From NCBI GenBank assembly GCA_016859345.1, contig CM029120.1:6561501-6625500 (forward strand): a stretch of 64,000 bases of DNA. Direction: 5' to 3'. Positions 1-11,722 of the stretch are shown in pieces. The position numbers and the translations under genes were made by a program. How positions within the stretch are numbered: the stretch's first letter is position 1; every line of letters begins with the position of its first letter. This DNA comes from Istiophorus platypterus (Eukaryota; Chordata; Actinopteri; Istiophoriformes; Istiophoridae). Under the pieces are notes generated by a model. That model had not been told where the DNA came from. It made no database searches and saw nothing but the letters and a program-made list of their open reading frames with translations.

Positions 1-389
1 CCGTAATTTCTGAAGCTTGTTACCAAGAAACAAAAGCAGAACCTGTTAAACAAACAGAGGAGGAAAATGACCAGGATGTGTGGATGGATGCTGAGGAGGA
101 CATTGACACTAAAGAGGCAAAAGAGGTGTCCCTTCAAGAGGAGGAGGAACCGCTAGAACATCTGGCCAGCAGTGGCCAGGAGGACAAGGCAGTAACTGAG
201 CATGAATCTGCAATGGCTCCTGATTCCAAGATTGAGGAAAAAGATAGTCAAAAGGTAATGCTCAAAAGAGCAGGAAGATGTGACTTTGAGAGTGAAGGTG
301 AAGATTTTTCAGTCGCACCCGAGGACCTGGAAAATGCAACTGCAACTGAAACTGCAGCTGCAAGCATCACTACAGTGGAGTGGGATTAA
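1..389 (+). CDS. akap12: Probable akap12 (A-kinase anchor protein 12) C-terminus, 5'-truncated
   Basis: The frame is open from the left edge (first whole codon at position 3) to a TAA at 387-389, giving about 128 residues. The peptide is strongly acidic and low-complexity (DVWMDAEEDID, KEVSLQEEEEPLEH, ESEGEDFSVAPEDLE) and ends in TTVEWD. I see no folded domain. AKAP12 (gravin/SSeCKS) is a long acidic scaffold at the plasma membrane and cytoskeleton that anchors PKA and PKC. Its C-terminal region after the PKA-binding helix is of this acidic, disordered kind. The main support is synteny: AKAP12 lies on this strand upstream of RMND1, CCDC170 and SYNE1 in human. The amphipathic PKA-RII helix is not in this fragment. 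The first in-frame Met at 78 is internal, not a start. The family call is inference; that a real coding 3' end is present is well supported. Confidence 0.65.
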   Translation, partial: VISEACYQETKAEPVKQTEEENDQDVWMDAEEDIDTKEAKEVSLQEEEEPLEHLASSGQEDKAVTEHESAMAPDSKIEEKDSQKVMLKRAGRCDFESEGEDFSVAPEDLENATATETAAASITTVEWD

Positions 390-1961
390 CTCAGCCTGAC
401 TTGGGCGTCTTTGACTGGTAAGCCTCTTCACTAACTTGTTTTATTTTAGGACCTGGCCCATGAATCAAATGACAGTGAAATCTTGCATTACATCCATTGG
501 AATACCAAAATTAATTACATTATTCATCATTATTCATCATTATTCATTTTTTTCTCTCTAGGTTGGACAATCAAAAAGGAAGTCACTCAAGTTTTAAGAT
601 GTTTTCAATGAAGCCATTACAGAGAAGGACTGACGGGTTGAAGAAAATTACATGAAACAGCATTTTGCTGCATATATTTGACATTACGCTCAACACAAAA
701 TATTCCAATATTTACTAATGAAACTCGTATGGAATTGTAATATTATTTTATTGATATTATAAAGTGTGTTTCATGAAAGAAATCTAGCAAGACACACATC
801 AGCTGGAAAAGTGTTACTCTTCTCAGGGGGGCATGCAGTGTGATTTTCAAAGTGTGACACTGAACTACATCTACTATGCCGTTGCCTCTTTCATTAAATT
901 TAAAGTCACTGGCTATATAGTGTAATTTTGATTACTAATCGGGTGAGGTCTTTCCAATCGAATGTCAACGTCATATTCTGTTTTTGAATAGAATGTATAT
1001 GTCTGGGAGAATAAGACAGTATTTTTATTAACAATATGTTTTGTATGTGAAATGCTTGCCTTGTGTAAGTGTTTAAAACATAATTCTTGATGTATTTGAC
1101 CCAGGTACGGTGCAAAGTACTTTCTCTTGATGAACAATATATTAGTATATGTAGATATTTCTCCGCTTTCAATACATATCAATGTATGTTTATATACTGT
1201 TTTGTCGCTCAGCAACTGTTTGATCATTTCACATAAATAAGTAACTCCCTTTGGATCTATGCAGGTAAAAACAATTGGCAGACCTTAGCATGCTGCAGAT
1301 ATATAGCATTACTGTATATTATCTTGTATATAGTGACTGTTTTAATGCTTATACAAGCAAAACTTTATTTGAATCTCTAAGAATTTTTACTATGTATGTA
1401 TGTATGTATAATTGTATTTTATTTCCATTATATGCACACAAAGTGCCCAACCCTCAAGGGTTTACAAATCTGCTAAAGTATAGTTGCATTGATCAAACAT
1501 TTCATTTCATTCCAAAAAAAAAAAAAAAAAGAGCATGATGAGAGCATGGCACGTCTTTGTTTTTTAAAAAAGTAATAATTTACACTATATTTTTAATTTT
1601 AGGTTAAAATTAACCTTCAGATATGTATTTATCATTAATATAATTATAATCAGCAGAGCCTTATCCCTAAGCAATCATACCAGCTTTACTTGTCCTGTTT
1701 TTATTTCCCAGCTTTTTGTGTCTTGTCTCAATTAGCCTTTTGACAACAATGATATCTTTAGATTAGTAATAACATTGTGTAGTATGGATGAGAGAGGAAA
1801 CACGGCTATGACAAGCTGTTTGTTGTCTTTGGATTTTTTTCCCCACATATACTGACTTTCTTAGAACATTCTTGCTGATCAGATATGTGATGTTAACTAA
1901 TGACTAAATGCAAAATATAGACCTGTGTTACCTGTGTTTATATATTAACCTGTGTTTTATT

Positions 1962-1967
1962 AATAAA
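1962..1967 (+). promoter_or_regulatory. Candidate poly(A) signal for akap12
   Basis: AATAAA about 1.4 kb into the presumed last exon, in a local AT-rich stretch. It is the best-placed hexamer, but similar sequences occur by chance in DNA this AT-rich. Confidence 0.3.
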
Positions 1968-2759
1968 ATATTATTCTATTCGAATAAATTCCTAACGGTA
2001 AATTTCAAGTGCTTCTTTTACTGCATATCTTGTTGTATATTGAGGTTAGCTTTAGATGTTTTACTGAACTAATAGTGACTGAATGAGTTGATATTTTACA
2101 TGCAAACACTGAAAGATGGCCGGCAAATGTTAAAAACAAATAATTATTTTTATTACATTCTCTATAAGACAGCACTCACAGATATAGTTTGGGATTCAAT
2201 TAATTTAGATATATTCCTGTATCTTGTTTTTTATTTTTTCTACTGCTAGTGTTCAGTCACAAGTATAATGAAACATGTTGAGGTGCTCCTTAAAAAAAAA
2301 AACTGAATCTTTCACACTGAACAAGAGAAACAGAATTTTTCACATGATGTGAAAGTGAAATGAAAAATTTTTAACACATAAATTCTGCAAAACAAAATTC
2401 AAAAAAACATTTTGCGCAATCAGCTGATCCCGAAAGTTAAAGAAGTCCCATTGAGGAAGTCTATGTTCACAAATGCAGTTAACAGTAAGTATGTATATAT
2501 AGTCCTGCAAAACCCTTAAGCCATGATCTCCAGCAAAACGGTAAAGAAATGGTGAAAAAAAAAAATAGAAAGATTCATTGTGAGTTGTTGAAATATATAG
2601 TTTACTCTACAACACGACCAGTAAGATATTCAAAAATGTTTAGGTCCATGTCATCATTTCAGCTGCTTCTAGAGAACACTGTCACATGTTACCGACAGAG
2701 TACCTTTGTATAGTCCAGCATTCGTCCTTTGTAGCTTCTAGTGCCCTTTTTAGATTCTT

Positions 2760-2765
2760 TTTATT
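2760..2765 (-). promoter_or_regulatory. Candidate poly(A) signal immediately after the rmnd1 stop
   Basis: On the minus strand AATAAA occurs about 15 nt after the TGA at 2782-2780. If used, the 3' UTR would be only about 30-40 nt. Other minus-strand hexamers occur near 2150 and 2229. Confidence 0.3.
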
Positions 2766-2779
2766 GTTGAATCAGCAGT

Positions 2780-4934
2780 TCAGAAGATCATTTTTGCAAG
2801 TTCAAACATAACCTACAAGGAACAAAAAAGCAACAGATATAACACTATCTCATGGAAAAAGTTATGAGCCTTTTTAAATGCAGCAGCATGAGGTTGTTTG
2901 CAATGCATAGATTCCAGGTTTGAAATGATGAATAAGAGTTAAAAAAACAAAAGCCACTTTTGCAAAGAACACTACATTTTATACGTGAGACTCAAGAGAT
3001 CTATTTTACCTCTATTGTAATGAGGATGACTATCATCCACTCCAACCGCAAGCTGTGCTTCTCACTCAGGTGGCTCCTCATCAGGTCTGTCAACTGTGTG
3101 CAATGTTCCAGCTTCTCGTTCACAACCTAAAAAACATAGAAAATTTTTTGAGCTTGAATCAGAAAGAAGGCAAGTGCATCTTACCACAAGTGTCAGAGTG
3201 GAACCAGAACTACATAGTCAAATTAATCTTTTTAGGTCGGGTTTATTTACATTAACCCTGCGGTTGATGCTGAGGAACTGGCAGGTCTTGTCATAGAGTT
3301 TTTCCAGGTTTTCTCTGTCCCAGTAGAAGTCTGGTGTGAGGAGCAGGTCGGACCTCAGGTTTATACAGTGTCTGCCAGAGGAGGATAGTGATACAAGGTT
3401 TTTAAGCAGAAATGTTGAAAATCTTACTCTATGAAAAAGTCTGTAGCTAATATCATCCGATAAATTGAGAATAAAACAGCAGGCCAGCAATAGTTCTTCC
3501 AAATGCATAAAGCTTGTAGAATTACTGGTAGCTTCAATAGTTAGCGACAGTAATTACTCTGAGTTAATATGAGTGTCGGCATGTTTACATTAGTGCTTGG
3601 AAGACACAAACTGATTTGACAGAAAACATCCATCCAAGCGGATTATCAGCAACAACTGGAAAGTTTTAGCTTGCAAAGACTCAAGTTCCCTCTAAAACGA
3701 ACTGCTACTACAAATCTGAATCTACCTTAATGTAAAGAGTTCTCCGATTTTCTGCATAACCTCTGCAGAGGACAGTTTAACTCTTTTGCCAGACTTCAGT
3801 GTCTATGAAAAACAAACAAACAAAAAAAATTAAGGCATTAACATTAAGGGAAGCGTTGACATTTTAAAATATTATCACAAACAGCGAACCATTATAATAA
3901 TAATCAATAATAATCAATATAATAATAATAATTAATTATTTCTTGTTGCTGGCTGCTAAGTGTCCAATGTACCTCTGGTATTGATTGAATTGACTCTACA
4001 AAGTTGTCTAATGACACCTCCCATATTGCCAGCTTCACTGGAAAAGAAAAGCAAGAGGGTAGACTCAGACAACAGGCTGAACAGAGTGCTAACACAACAC
4101 AATGAAAACCTTAATTATTTATGGTCTAAGTGCAGGTTCTTACCTGACAAACAGAGTGCATTTGAAAATGCAAATTTCTCCAGAACAGCTTCATCTTGAG
4201 CGATCTCGTCACTCAGAATAAAGTTGCCACGCTCAAGCTTTGTGTTTCCTCTGTGGACAAAAAGATTAGTTTTACAACAGCTACAAAAAGTGTGGGAGTA
4301 AACAACAAAGAAGACAGAGGATAGAGCAGAACATACTCTCCAACAGTGTAGTTAATTTCTTCATTTTCCCAGTGGACTAATGCTACTTCATAGGGCTGGA
4401 TTTCATGATGTTCCAATATTCTCAACACCATTTTCATCTGGAAAGACAGTGGGAAAAATCACATTGTCTAAGAAGCATACTGAAGTTGAGAAGTAAACAA
4501 GAATTATAACTGATGAAATTTTATACTTTATAAATTATAAATAGTTGTGTTTACCGTTTTCTCCTCAACATTCCAGAAAACTACTGAGCCTTCCCTGAAG
4601 AGAGATGTTTTTTTAAATACTTGAAAGTTTTTGATACTGGATGCTAGGAAAACATATGTCAGTACTCAGAAAGTACTGAGATCTGACACCAAGCCCTATC
4701 AGATTAAAAACACTGTATATTAAGTGACCCTTTTAAATAATTTAGCATCACATGATTTATATTCGAGACAAAGCCTAAAACAAACCATTTTAAAGACAGA
4801 CTATGTCATTCCTACCTGAAGAAGAACATGAGAGCATTGTCATCTAGTTTTGCAGCCATGTCTGTGCTTATCACCAGCACATTTGAGGCATCTGAAATTA
4901 GAATAGGATTGTCATAAAATGCGGTCACAAAGCA

Positions 4935-4989
<55 letters not shown>

Positions 4990-5656
4990 AATTAATTCCT
5001 TCCAAAGTTTAATTCTGAGTCATACCTCTTGGCAAATCTATCTCATGGAAGCCATGCCTTATCAAGTCGTGGCAAAGTGTTGGCAAATGGTACTGATCTG
5101 CTGTTGCAAAGGCAATACATTGCATCATATCCTAGAGAGAAAAAAAGGGATGGATTAATCACTAAAGCTTAAAAATATCAGTCATTTATCCAATGACCTG
5201 CTGAATTACCTTGTCCTCATTCAGAGAAGGCTGATTGGCTCTAGAAGGTTGTTTTGTTCTTGGTCCTTTGGGAATCCTTTTTCCAGGTACCGTTACCGGT
5301 TTTAAACTCGGTTTTAACATTGACTTCACAAGGTCTGATGAATAAAAACGATTTTGTCCACTTCTACATTTACTCAGCATCCCAGGGTTGATAAACAAAG
5401 TGCTGTTGAATCTTTTAAATCCACCTAAAGCTGGCATATCATGTTGTTTATAGGTCTGCTGTTGGTGAACAATATTCAAAAAACAGGTCCTTGAAAAGAT
5501 CCCTGGGCCAGGCAAGTCTGAGTGAGTCTTGGCTTTGGATTCATACCTATGTAGATGGACAGACTGGGAGAAACTGGCTGAGGTATAGATGCAGACTGGT
5601 TTCCTCTCCACAAGCCACTGTGCTCCCAGTCTGGACCACAACTTCCGGAGAAGCAT
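2780..5656 (-). CDS. rmnd1: rmnd1, mitochondrial DUF155 protein (eleven coding exons)
   Basis: Coding exons, in transcription order: 5656-5210, 5131-5026, 4891-4816, 4594-4555, 4437-4337, 4250-4144, 4037-3973, 3802-3726, 3371-3251, 3126-3010, 2812-2780. They total 1,290 nt (429 residues plus stop), close to the human protein (449). All junctions keep frame and have GT-AG ends. The product starts MLLRKLWSRLG with a basic, Ser-rich presequence typical of mitochondrial import. The DUF155 core follows (ATADQYHLPTLCHDLIRHG, VVFWNVEEKT, HHEIQPYEVALVHWENEE, KLAIWEVSLDNFVESIQ, LLTPDFYWDRENLEKLYDKT), then a hydrophobic helix and C-terminus (RLEWMIVILITIEVMFELAK). RMND1 is an inner-membrane protein that supports mitochondrial ribosomes and translation. 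Opposite strand to both neighbours, tail to tail with akap12. The start is the first Met of the open frame and precedes the presequence. Very confident. Confidence 0.95.
4936..4986. repeat. (TA)n microsatellite in an rmnd1 intron
   Basis: About 25 uninterrupted TA units in the intron between the rmnd1 exons at 4816-4891 and 5026-5131. Confidence 0.95.
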
Positions 5657-5678
5657 CTTCTCACAGCTGAGCAGGTGA

Positions 5679-6694
5679 ACTACAACACGGGAACCAGTTG
5701 TTAGTGCACCCTCAGGACATGTGTCATGATATGAGTATCCCTTTCTGTTAAGGTACCTTTTTTAAGGATTTATAATCTGTAATTAATGGCTTTATTAGTG
5801 GTAAATAACTTTGCTTTATAGATCAGTTATAGGCCATTGGTGAAAACAACTTTGGGGTTGCCAGGTTGTGTAAAATCCTCCTCCAGCAAGACACTATTTG
5901 TCTTTGTAGTTAGCTCTTTTAATTCAATTGCAGGACCTCTTCAAGGGACTGTTTGACTACTTATCCTCTGGAAAGAGCCTGAAGGACATATGGACCAAAA
6001 TTCGTCCTTCAACCTCTTGAGAAAAGTGGCCAAACAGACCATCTGAGAGGTATCTCTACCTAAATACAAAGCTAACTGGTTATAGTGCCTTATCAGAAAG
6101 TGATAGCATAACAGGTCACACATTTCAGGACTCTGTAACCATCCTGGATCTATTATCAAATAGATATACATTTAAAAACTTTAATTTGAGACATCTTAAA
6201 TGCAAATAGAAAAAAAAAAGAACCAAAACAAGCAGGACTGACCCTGACTTTAACAGATATCGATATCTTTGCTAACAGTCTGATTGAGATTTACCCATAT
6301 TAAAAAATATTGTGTGAACAATACACGAAAACCAATACGCTTTTTAACCTGGTGCTAAGTTGAAGTGCAAGGCAAGAGAAGTGGATAACATGCTGCTAAA
6401 GATCAGTGTTTAAGTATGTGGCCGTTAGCCGTTAGCTAGCTTACCAGTAGTGAAAACGATGCGATTCAGAACATGTCGATGTTATAAAGGGTTTAACGTG
6501 TCAGAAAACGGCAGGTGGTTAAGAGTAATGTGTAAATATAAGCATGTACTTTCCATTTACTACATGACAACCTGCATGACAAAGTATGGAGGCGTGTTTT
6601 GTGATTGTTAATAAAGTTTTGTCTCCGCTCGTTTCCTGATTGACGTAACGTGACGTAAAAACAAGTTAAATGTACCCCGAACGCGGGCTGGCAG
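5679..6694. promoter_or_regulatory. Divergent 5' region of rmnd1 and ccdc170 with probable non-coding first exons
   Basis: On the minus strand an acceptor (GTTGTAG|TTCACC) lies just upstream of the rmnd1 start codon exon (exon start about 5679). A strong minus-strand donor (CTACTG|GTAAGC) lies at 6445-6444, so a non-coding rmnd1 first exon probably ends at 6445. On the plus strand a strong donor (GGCAG|GTAAGT) follows 6694, suggesting a first exon for ccdc170 (or a relic of the lost armt1). The roughly 250 bp between these donors is the most CpG-containing stretch nearby and carries two CRE-like octamers. This is the natural place for a bidirectional promoter. Transcription start sites cannot be read from sequence. 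The 5.8-6.4 kb stretch otherwise shows nothing. Confidence 0.5.
6641..6658. promoter_or_regulatory. Tandem CRE/ATF-like octamers
   Basis: TGACGTAA at 6641-6648 and again at 6651-6658, ten bases apart, one helical turn. TGACGTAA is a good CREB/ATF-family site. It sits in the presumed rmnd1-ccdc170 bidirectional promoter. Confidence 0.5.
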
Positions 6695-7509
6695 GTAAGT
6701 TGTTTTTTTTTTTTTTTTGGATGTGTCTTTTGTTGTCCTGTAAGACAATTCAGTACCCCCAACATTTATATGTAAATTGAAAACACACACATACACAAGA
6801 ACTATGCACTAGGCCAGTAGTTTCTGTAATAGAAGGGGCACACAAGTAGACAATTGTACATTTTAAACGTCAAAAAGTTTGGGGACCACTACACATAGTG
6901 CGTTCCCCTATTTTGTATGTAATTTTAGGTGTTTCCTTAATCCCCAAGTGTGATTAATTGTATTCTTTATGCTTTGCTCAAATCATTCCACAGTGAAATG
7001 CTAAATCTAATGAACGCATCAATTGGCAAATACCATCATGACATGATCTGAATAGACAATGGACAGTGACATTTCACAGCTTGCACATGGAGTTAAAACA
7101 AACAGTACAATGTGAAAGATGGAAACATTTCAGATAAAGCCAAGGTGAAAGTTGAGCCCATGGTGATTTGCACGAAGAGCAACCTGCAAGTCAAAAATTA
7201 GGGCTTCATTTCCACCTACAGGATTGACCTTCACGTTGATGTTCATCAACCTCTCTTTGGTTCTTTTATGTTATTTCAAACCTTTGCTTGATGTGCGAAA
7301 AAAAAAATCAATGAGCGACAACTGATTTGAATCCTGAGATTATTATTGTTTTCATAATCAATTAATCCTTTAAATGTAAGAACTTCTATGTTACAACACC
7401 TCCCCTGGTGGAGCCTGGTATAGCTTGTGTTTGGTGTTGCCAAGAGACTTCTAGAAACAGAAACATAAGTTTCACCTGTATATTCACTTTTCCTGCAACA
7501 CATCTAATA
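6695..7509 (+). other. Intron and 5' UTR upstream of the ccdc170 start
   Basis: No protein-like reading frame. A T-run occurs at about 6700-6718. A weak hAT-like stretch spans about 6814-6893. A plausible acceptor (GACTTCTAG) lies near 7450, giving a short 5' UTR before the ATG at 7510. Confidence 0.35.
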
Positions 7510-10500
7510 ATGGAAGTTATGGAAAAATCTGATGAGGTATGATTTGGAAAAGAAGCTAATTATACCTCTTTTTATGATAGACGCTACTTAGAACTAAATT
7601 GCACCTTATATTGGCAACTTCTTCACCAGGCTTTACTTTTTTTTTTTTTTACACATTTAAATAATGTAAAACTTTCCTTGTCAAAGAATTTATGGTACTT
7701 CTTTAATGCTGTTCTTTGTTGTTTTAATTACTGGGTGGACCAGTCTAATGAGAAGGAGAGGCTGAAGATGAGAATTGCTGTTTTGGAGGAGAGTGTTAGG
7801 TCCTCTGAGGTGGAGTGTAAAGCAAGCAGAGAGACGGTGTTGAGGCTGGTGGCAGAGCTGGACCGAGAGAGGAGAAAGGCAGCCAGCAGTGCAGCAACGA
7901 TTGATTCCCTCAAAGTGGTACTTCCACAACTTTTAAAGTCCCTTAAGTTTACGGTTCATTTCAGTTTACAGTACACACATCAGACAATTCTGACCAGACA
8001 ACAAAAGAAGTCTCCAAACTGGTTTACTTAATAGTTTTTGATTTTTTCCCTCCCTGTTTAATTAGTGCAGCTATTCTGGTGATATTTTCTCTTGAGTTTT
8101 ATATGTCAACATAAAGATGTAAATACTATTGCACAGCTATCTCCACATAGCATGCAATACAACTTAATGTGGGTAAATAGAGAAGCTTTTATTTATTGAT
8201 TTAAAAGTAGTCAAATTATTTGTTTTGGTCCCAAAATTATATATAAATTTACTATATAAATACTAATAATGATACTCTCCGAGTGTATGTTTTTACTTGT
8301 AAGATGTAAGCGCTCCCCAAGGTGATAAAAGCAAAATTCCCTGAAAATATATAGATGATAAAAACTAAAGCTCATATGAAATTTCCTCCAGGACATGGTC
8401 TTATATTACATATTTGACAATGTTGTGTGGTGCAACTCTTCATGGTGTTCTTGCCTCTTCCAGGAATTAGATGGCCTGGTGGTGGGAAGGAGGAGTGTTG
8501 AGATGGATAAAGAAACATTAATGGAGAGGCTTGAAGCCAGCAGGAGAGTGACAGAGGCAGCCAGGCGAGAGTCAAACTGTTTGGAGAAACAGGTGGAGGA
8601 GCTTGAAAGAAGGGTACGGTCAAGCCAAGGACAGACTCAGGAAGCTGAAGACAAACTACAGATGTTCCTAAAAAAGGTGGCAGGCCTGCTGCAGGTTAAG
8701 TTCGAAAGTGTCATCCTGCCCACAGAGAAAGATATTTTACAGAAACTGGATAAGGTGAGGAATCACTGGGGATTTTCTGACAGGACATGAGCTACTGGCA
8801 TAGAGAAGAGAAATAGTCTTAAAGGGAAGAAAACTACATTAATAACTAAATAATTTTATTATGAGAACAACATGTTCCAGCTTGGGGACTCAATTTGACT
8901 CAAAATCAAGTTGTTCTTTATATTAAGTGTTGCTGGAGTTTTGTCCCAATGCTGCCAACATGGGTTCTGAAAGTGTTAAATTATTGTATATATTGTGGTT
9001 TTATTGGATTAATATCTCTGATTTATTGGGGCAAGAAATAACAAAAAAGAAAGTACTAAAGGAAAGTAAAAGCACCATAAAGTCCTACAAAGTGCAGTAC
9101 TTGAGTTTGTTTCTTTTTTACCTTTATCTTGTTTTATATATTTGCAAAGCACTTTGTGACATTGTTTAGTGCTATATAAATGAAGTTTATTATTAATAAT
9201 ATAAATATATGTAGTTACTTTTCACCACTGGTCTTGCATTAAATTTTTTCATCTCTCCTCAAAGAGGCGCTCCACTCCAAAATATATACTAGCATCCTTG
9301 CTGCATTTTTTCGGAAGCTGTTCCAGTAATAATGACTGTTCTGCAGACCATATCAGAGATGGAGGCGAGGCTGTGTCATGTCTCCGAGGAGCTGAGCGAG
9401 CAGACAGAGCTCCGGCACAGTGCACTACAGAGGGCTCAGCTTGCAGAACAGCAAGTCCAGGACCTGAAGGAGAGCCTGCGAGGTCTGGAGACTGAGCTGG
9501 CAACAGCGGAAATGCATTGTGATGGGCTGCGACACAGCAGACAGCATGTGAGTAAAGTCACAGTAGCAGGGGAAAGGAAGATACACTTAAAGGCACAGTA
9601 AATGAGCTGTACAAGCAATTACACAAGGTAATTATTCATTAAAGTTTTGAGTCCAGTTGCATAGATATCCATGATTACTCACTGTTTGTTGTTACAGTAT
9701 GAGGAGTTCCTGGAAGAGCTGTCTGAGACAATGGTGGTTGACAGTATTGCTCTGGATCTAGGCTTCGACATGAAGCTAAAACTCATCCTGTCACGTGCAG
9801 AACAACTGGTCAAACAAGAAGGAACTGCTTTGGTGGAGAACAAAAGTCTGACTTACAGTTTACAGCGAAAGGTAGCCAACACAAATGCTGTAAATAATGG
9901 CTCTGCAACCGGCATCTAGAGCATGATTAATGCAAATTTTACCATTTTATGATGTAACAGGTGGCTTTAAACTCACTGGCTTTTACAAGTTTGCAAAATG
10001 GCTTTTGATGATGAGGATACCGTCTTTTATTTCTGTAGTGATGAAAAGTTCACTTTCTTCAAAAGCATAAATGCAAAACGTTTTTTGTGATGAATGACTG
10101 GTGATGCATCTGCAATGTAAAATTTCCTTTTCCAAACAGTTAAAATCACAGAAGGACCAACTAGAGAGCAAAGGGCTCCACATCCAGCTCCTGAGGAAGA
10201 AGCTGTTGGAGCTGGAGGAGGAGAAGAGGTGCCGGTCAGTGCTGGCTGTGGAACAAGAAGATGCTCATCTGGAGGCCAGGAGGCTGCAGAAGAAACTAGA
10301 GCGTCTCCAGGGCGAGCTGAAGGCCACCAGGGTGTCCAACACTGAGCTCAAGGCAAAGTTGTCCCACACTAATGAGCTCAAGGTAGAGGGGACAAGGGTT
10401 CAGACCCAAAGTCGATCCAGAGGCAATTTCACCTCATAATATTTGGTTTATTTGTATTAATCTTTAGGTATAAAGAGGTAGAAAATGAGGGATAATATTT

Positions 10501-11722
10501 TGTAATTGTGCACCAATTGTGAATCAGTTTTTAAGAGCAAAAAAAAAACAAATTGAGTAACAGTTGAAACACCTCTGTCTGACATGCCAAGTTGAAAGTC
10601 ACGGAACAGGGTCAGACTGTTCAGGAGCAGAAAAAGAGGCTGGACCGGCTGGTGGAGGGGAAGGCCAAGGCAGAGAGGAAGCTGAGCTCAGTGAGCTCAG
10701 ACCTACAGAGCCAAGAGAAGAGGACCAGACAGGACCAGCAGCAACTCAACATCCTCAGACAGAGCCTGGCTCAGCTTTCTGAGAGGGAGAGAGAAGTAAG
10801 GGAGCTATCTATATGAAAAGTTCTGTGATGGCAGTTCCACTTGAAGGGGAGGAAATGGATAGTCTGCTGACTTTACTCAGTGTTTAAATACTCAAATGTT
10901 GGTATTTTTTTATTGCCTGAAAATGGTTTTATTAAATAATAAAATCATGGCATCATTCTCCTCTTCATCATCCACAGATGTGTAATGTGTAATTGATTTT
11001 TTTTAATGCCCTTTACATCATTGGTGGATAAATATCTTTATTCATTACAAGTATTACTTAAGAAATTATATTTTCCTCCTCAAACTACTCACCATTCTAA
11101 AGCAAAACTAAATATTTAATTAGACTTAAATAAAATATATAAGTAACGTAAATCCAATGGTGCAGTGAGAATAAAGAACATTTGATTATGTAAGTTTTTT
11201 CAGTTGATTCCAATTACTACCCCTCTGCCAATATCACTCTTTCCCTCCCCTTTCCCTTTCACTTCTTTTTTTCTTGTAGTGTCATTATGAAAAAAACATT
11301 ACTTATGCAAACAAATTTAAAAGAGCAACAAATAACCTAATCAGTTTAGAAGTGCTAGAGGGTTCAAACTGTGGGGATAGTCTTATTAATAATCAGATAG
11401 TAATGAGATAATAACAAACTCAAATATGTTCTTTTTTCCATCCATTGTTCAGTTGGTGGATTTCAGGATGGTCGTTTCCCAGATGCTCGGTTTGGACGCC
11501 AAAGCCCTGGTTCACCCAAATTATGAAATCATCAAATTACTGGAGACCATTCTCCATGCTCATCATCACCACCACCATCACCATCACCATGTGAATATGC
11601 CCTGGCACTGTCCTACTCACCAGAGGCTTCATCTCCCCCAAATCCAAGATCTTCCTGACAGCTCCTCATTGGATGTTTCTACCTCCAAGTCTGCTTGTCC
11701 GGAGGATGCAGATCCCCTTTAA
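7510..11722 (+). CDS. ccdc170: ccdc170, coiled-coil domain-containing 170 (eight recognised coding exons)
   Basis: Coding exons: 7510-7536, 7744-7917, 8464-8754, 9347-9547, 9698-9871, 10140-10382, 10592-10795, 11453-11722. Every junction is phase 0, and the sum is 527 codons plus stop. Nearly all of it is charged heptad coiled coil (ERLKMRIAVLEESVRSSEVE, ELDGLVVGRRSVEMDKETL, KSQKDQLESKGLHIQLLRKK). The last exon has the conserved-looking segment LVDFRMVVSQMLGLDAKAL, then His10 and a Pro/Ser-rich tail. CCDC170 is a Golgi-associated, microtubule-stabilising protein next to ESR1 and SYNE1 in human. The human protein is about 715 residues, so 5' exons may be missing or lost. The ATG at 7510 is the most upstream supported start (MEVMEKSDE then GTATGA). 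The end of exon 2 could be three bases earlier (AAA|GTGGTA). Converges with syne1. Confidence 0.85.
10796..11452 (+). other. Last intron of ccdc170
   Basis: AT-rich intron between the seventh and eighth recognised coding exons. It has a pyrimidine-rich stretch near 11220-11280 and a clean acceptor (CCATTGTTCAG). Nothing else seen. Confidence 0.7.
11561..11590 (+). repeat. CAY trinucleotide run encoding ten histidines in CCDC170
   Basis: Ten consecutive CAT/CAC codons in frame inside the last ccdc170 exon, after ILHA and before VNMPWH. The codon mix (five CAT, five CAC) suggests an aged triplet expansion. Confidence 0.95.

Larger units (their letters stand above)
390..2779 (+). other. akap12 3' UTR with one intron, then AT-rich intergenic DNA
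   Basis: A donor (CTG|GTAAGC) follows position 417 and a pyrimidine-rich acceptor (TTTTTTTCTCTCTAG) ends at 561, so the last exon starts at about 562 and is entirely untranslated. From there to the rmnd1 stop the DNA is AT-rich, with no convincing coding exon on either strand. A (TATG)n run lies at 1391-1410 and A-runs near 1514 and 2292. The strongest + strand poly(A) hexamer I see is AATAAA at 1962-1967. The short ORFs here are AT-rich shadows without splice support. Confidence 0.6.

Noticed and set aside
5941..6171. 76-codon minus-strand ORF upstream of rmnd1
   Set aside because: No family similarity, and it lies in the presumed first intron of rmnd1.
6670..6694. Short plus-strand reading frame MYPERGLA before the donor at 6694
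   Set aside because: Its phase does not fit the next ccdc170 exon, which has its own ATG; more likely non-coding first exon.
6814..6893. Possible degenerate hAT-type element (ends CAGTAGTTTC and GGGGACCACTA)
   Set aside because: The ends match only partly and no 8-bp target duplication is visible; too weak to call.
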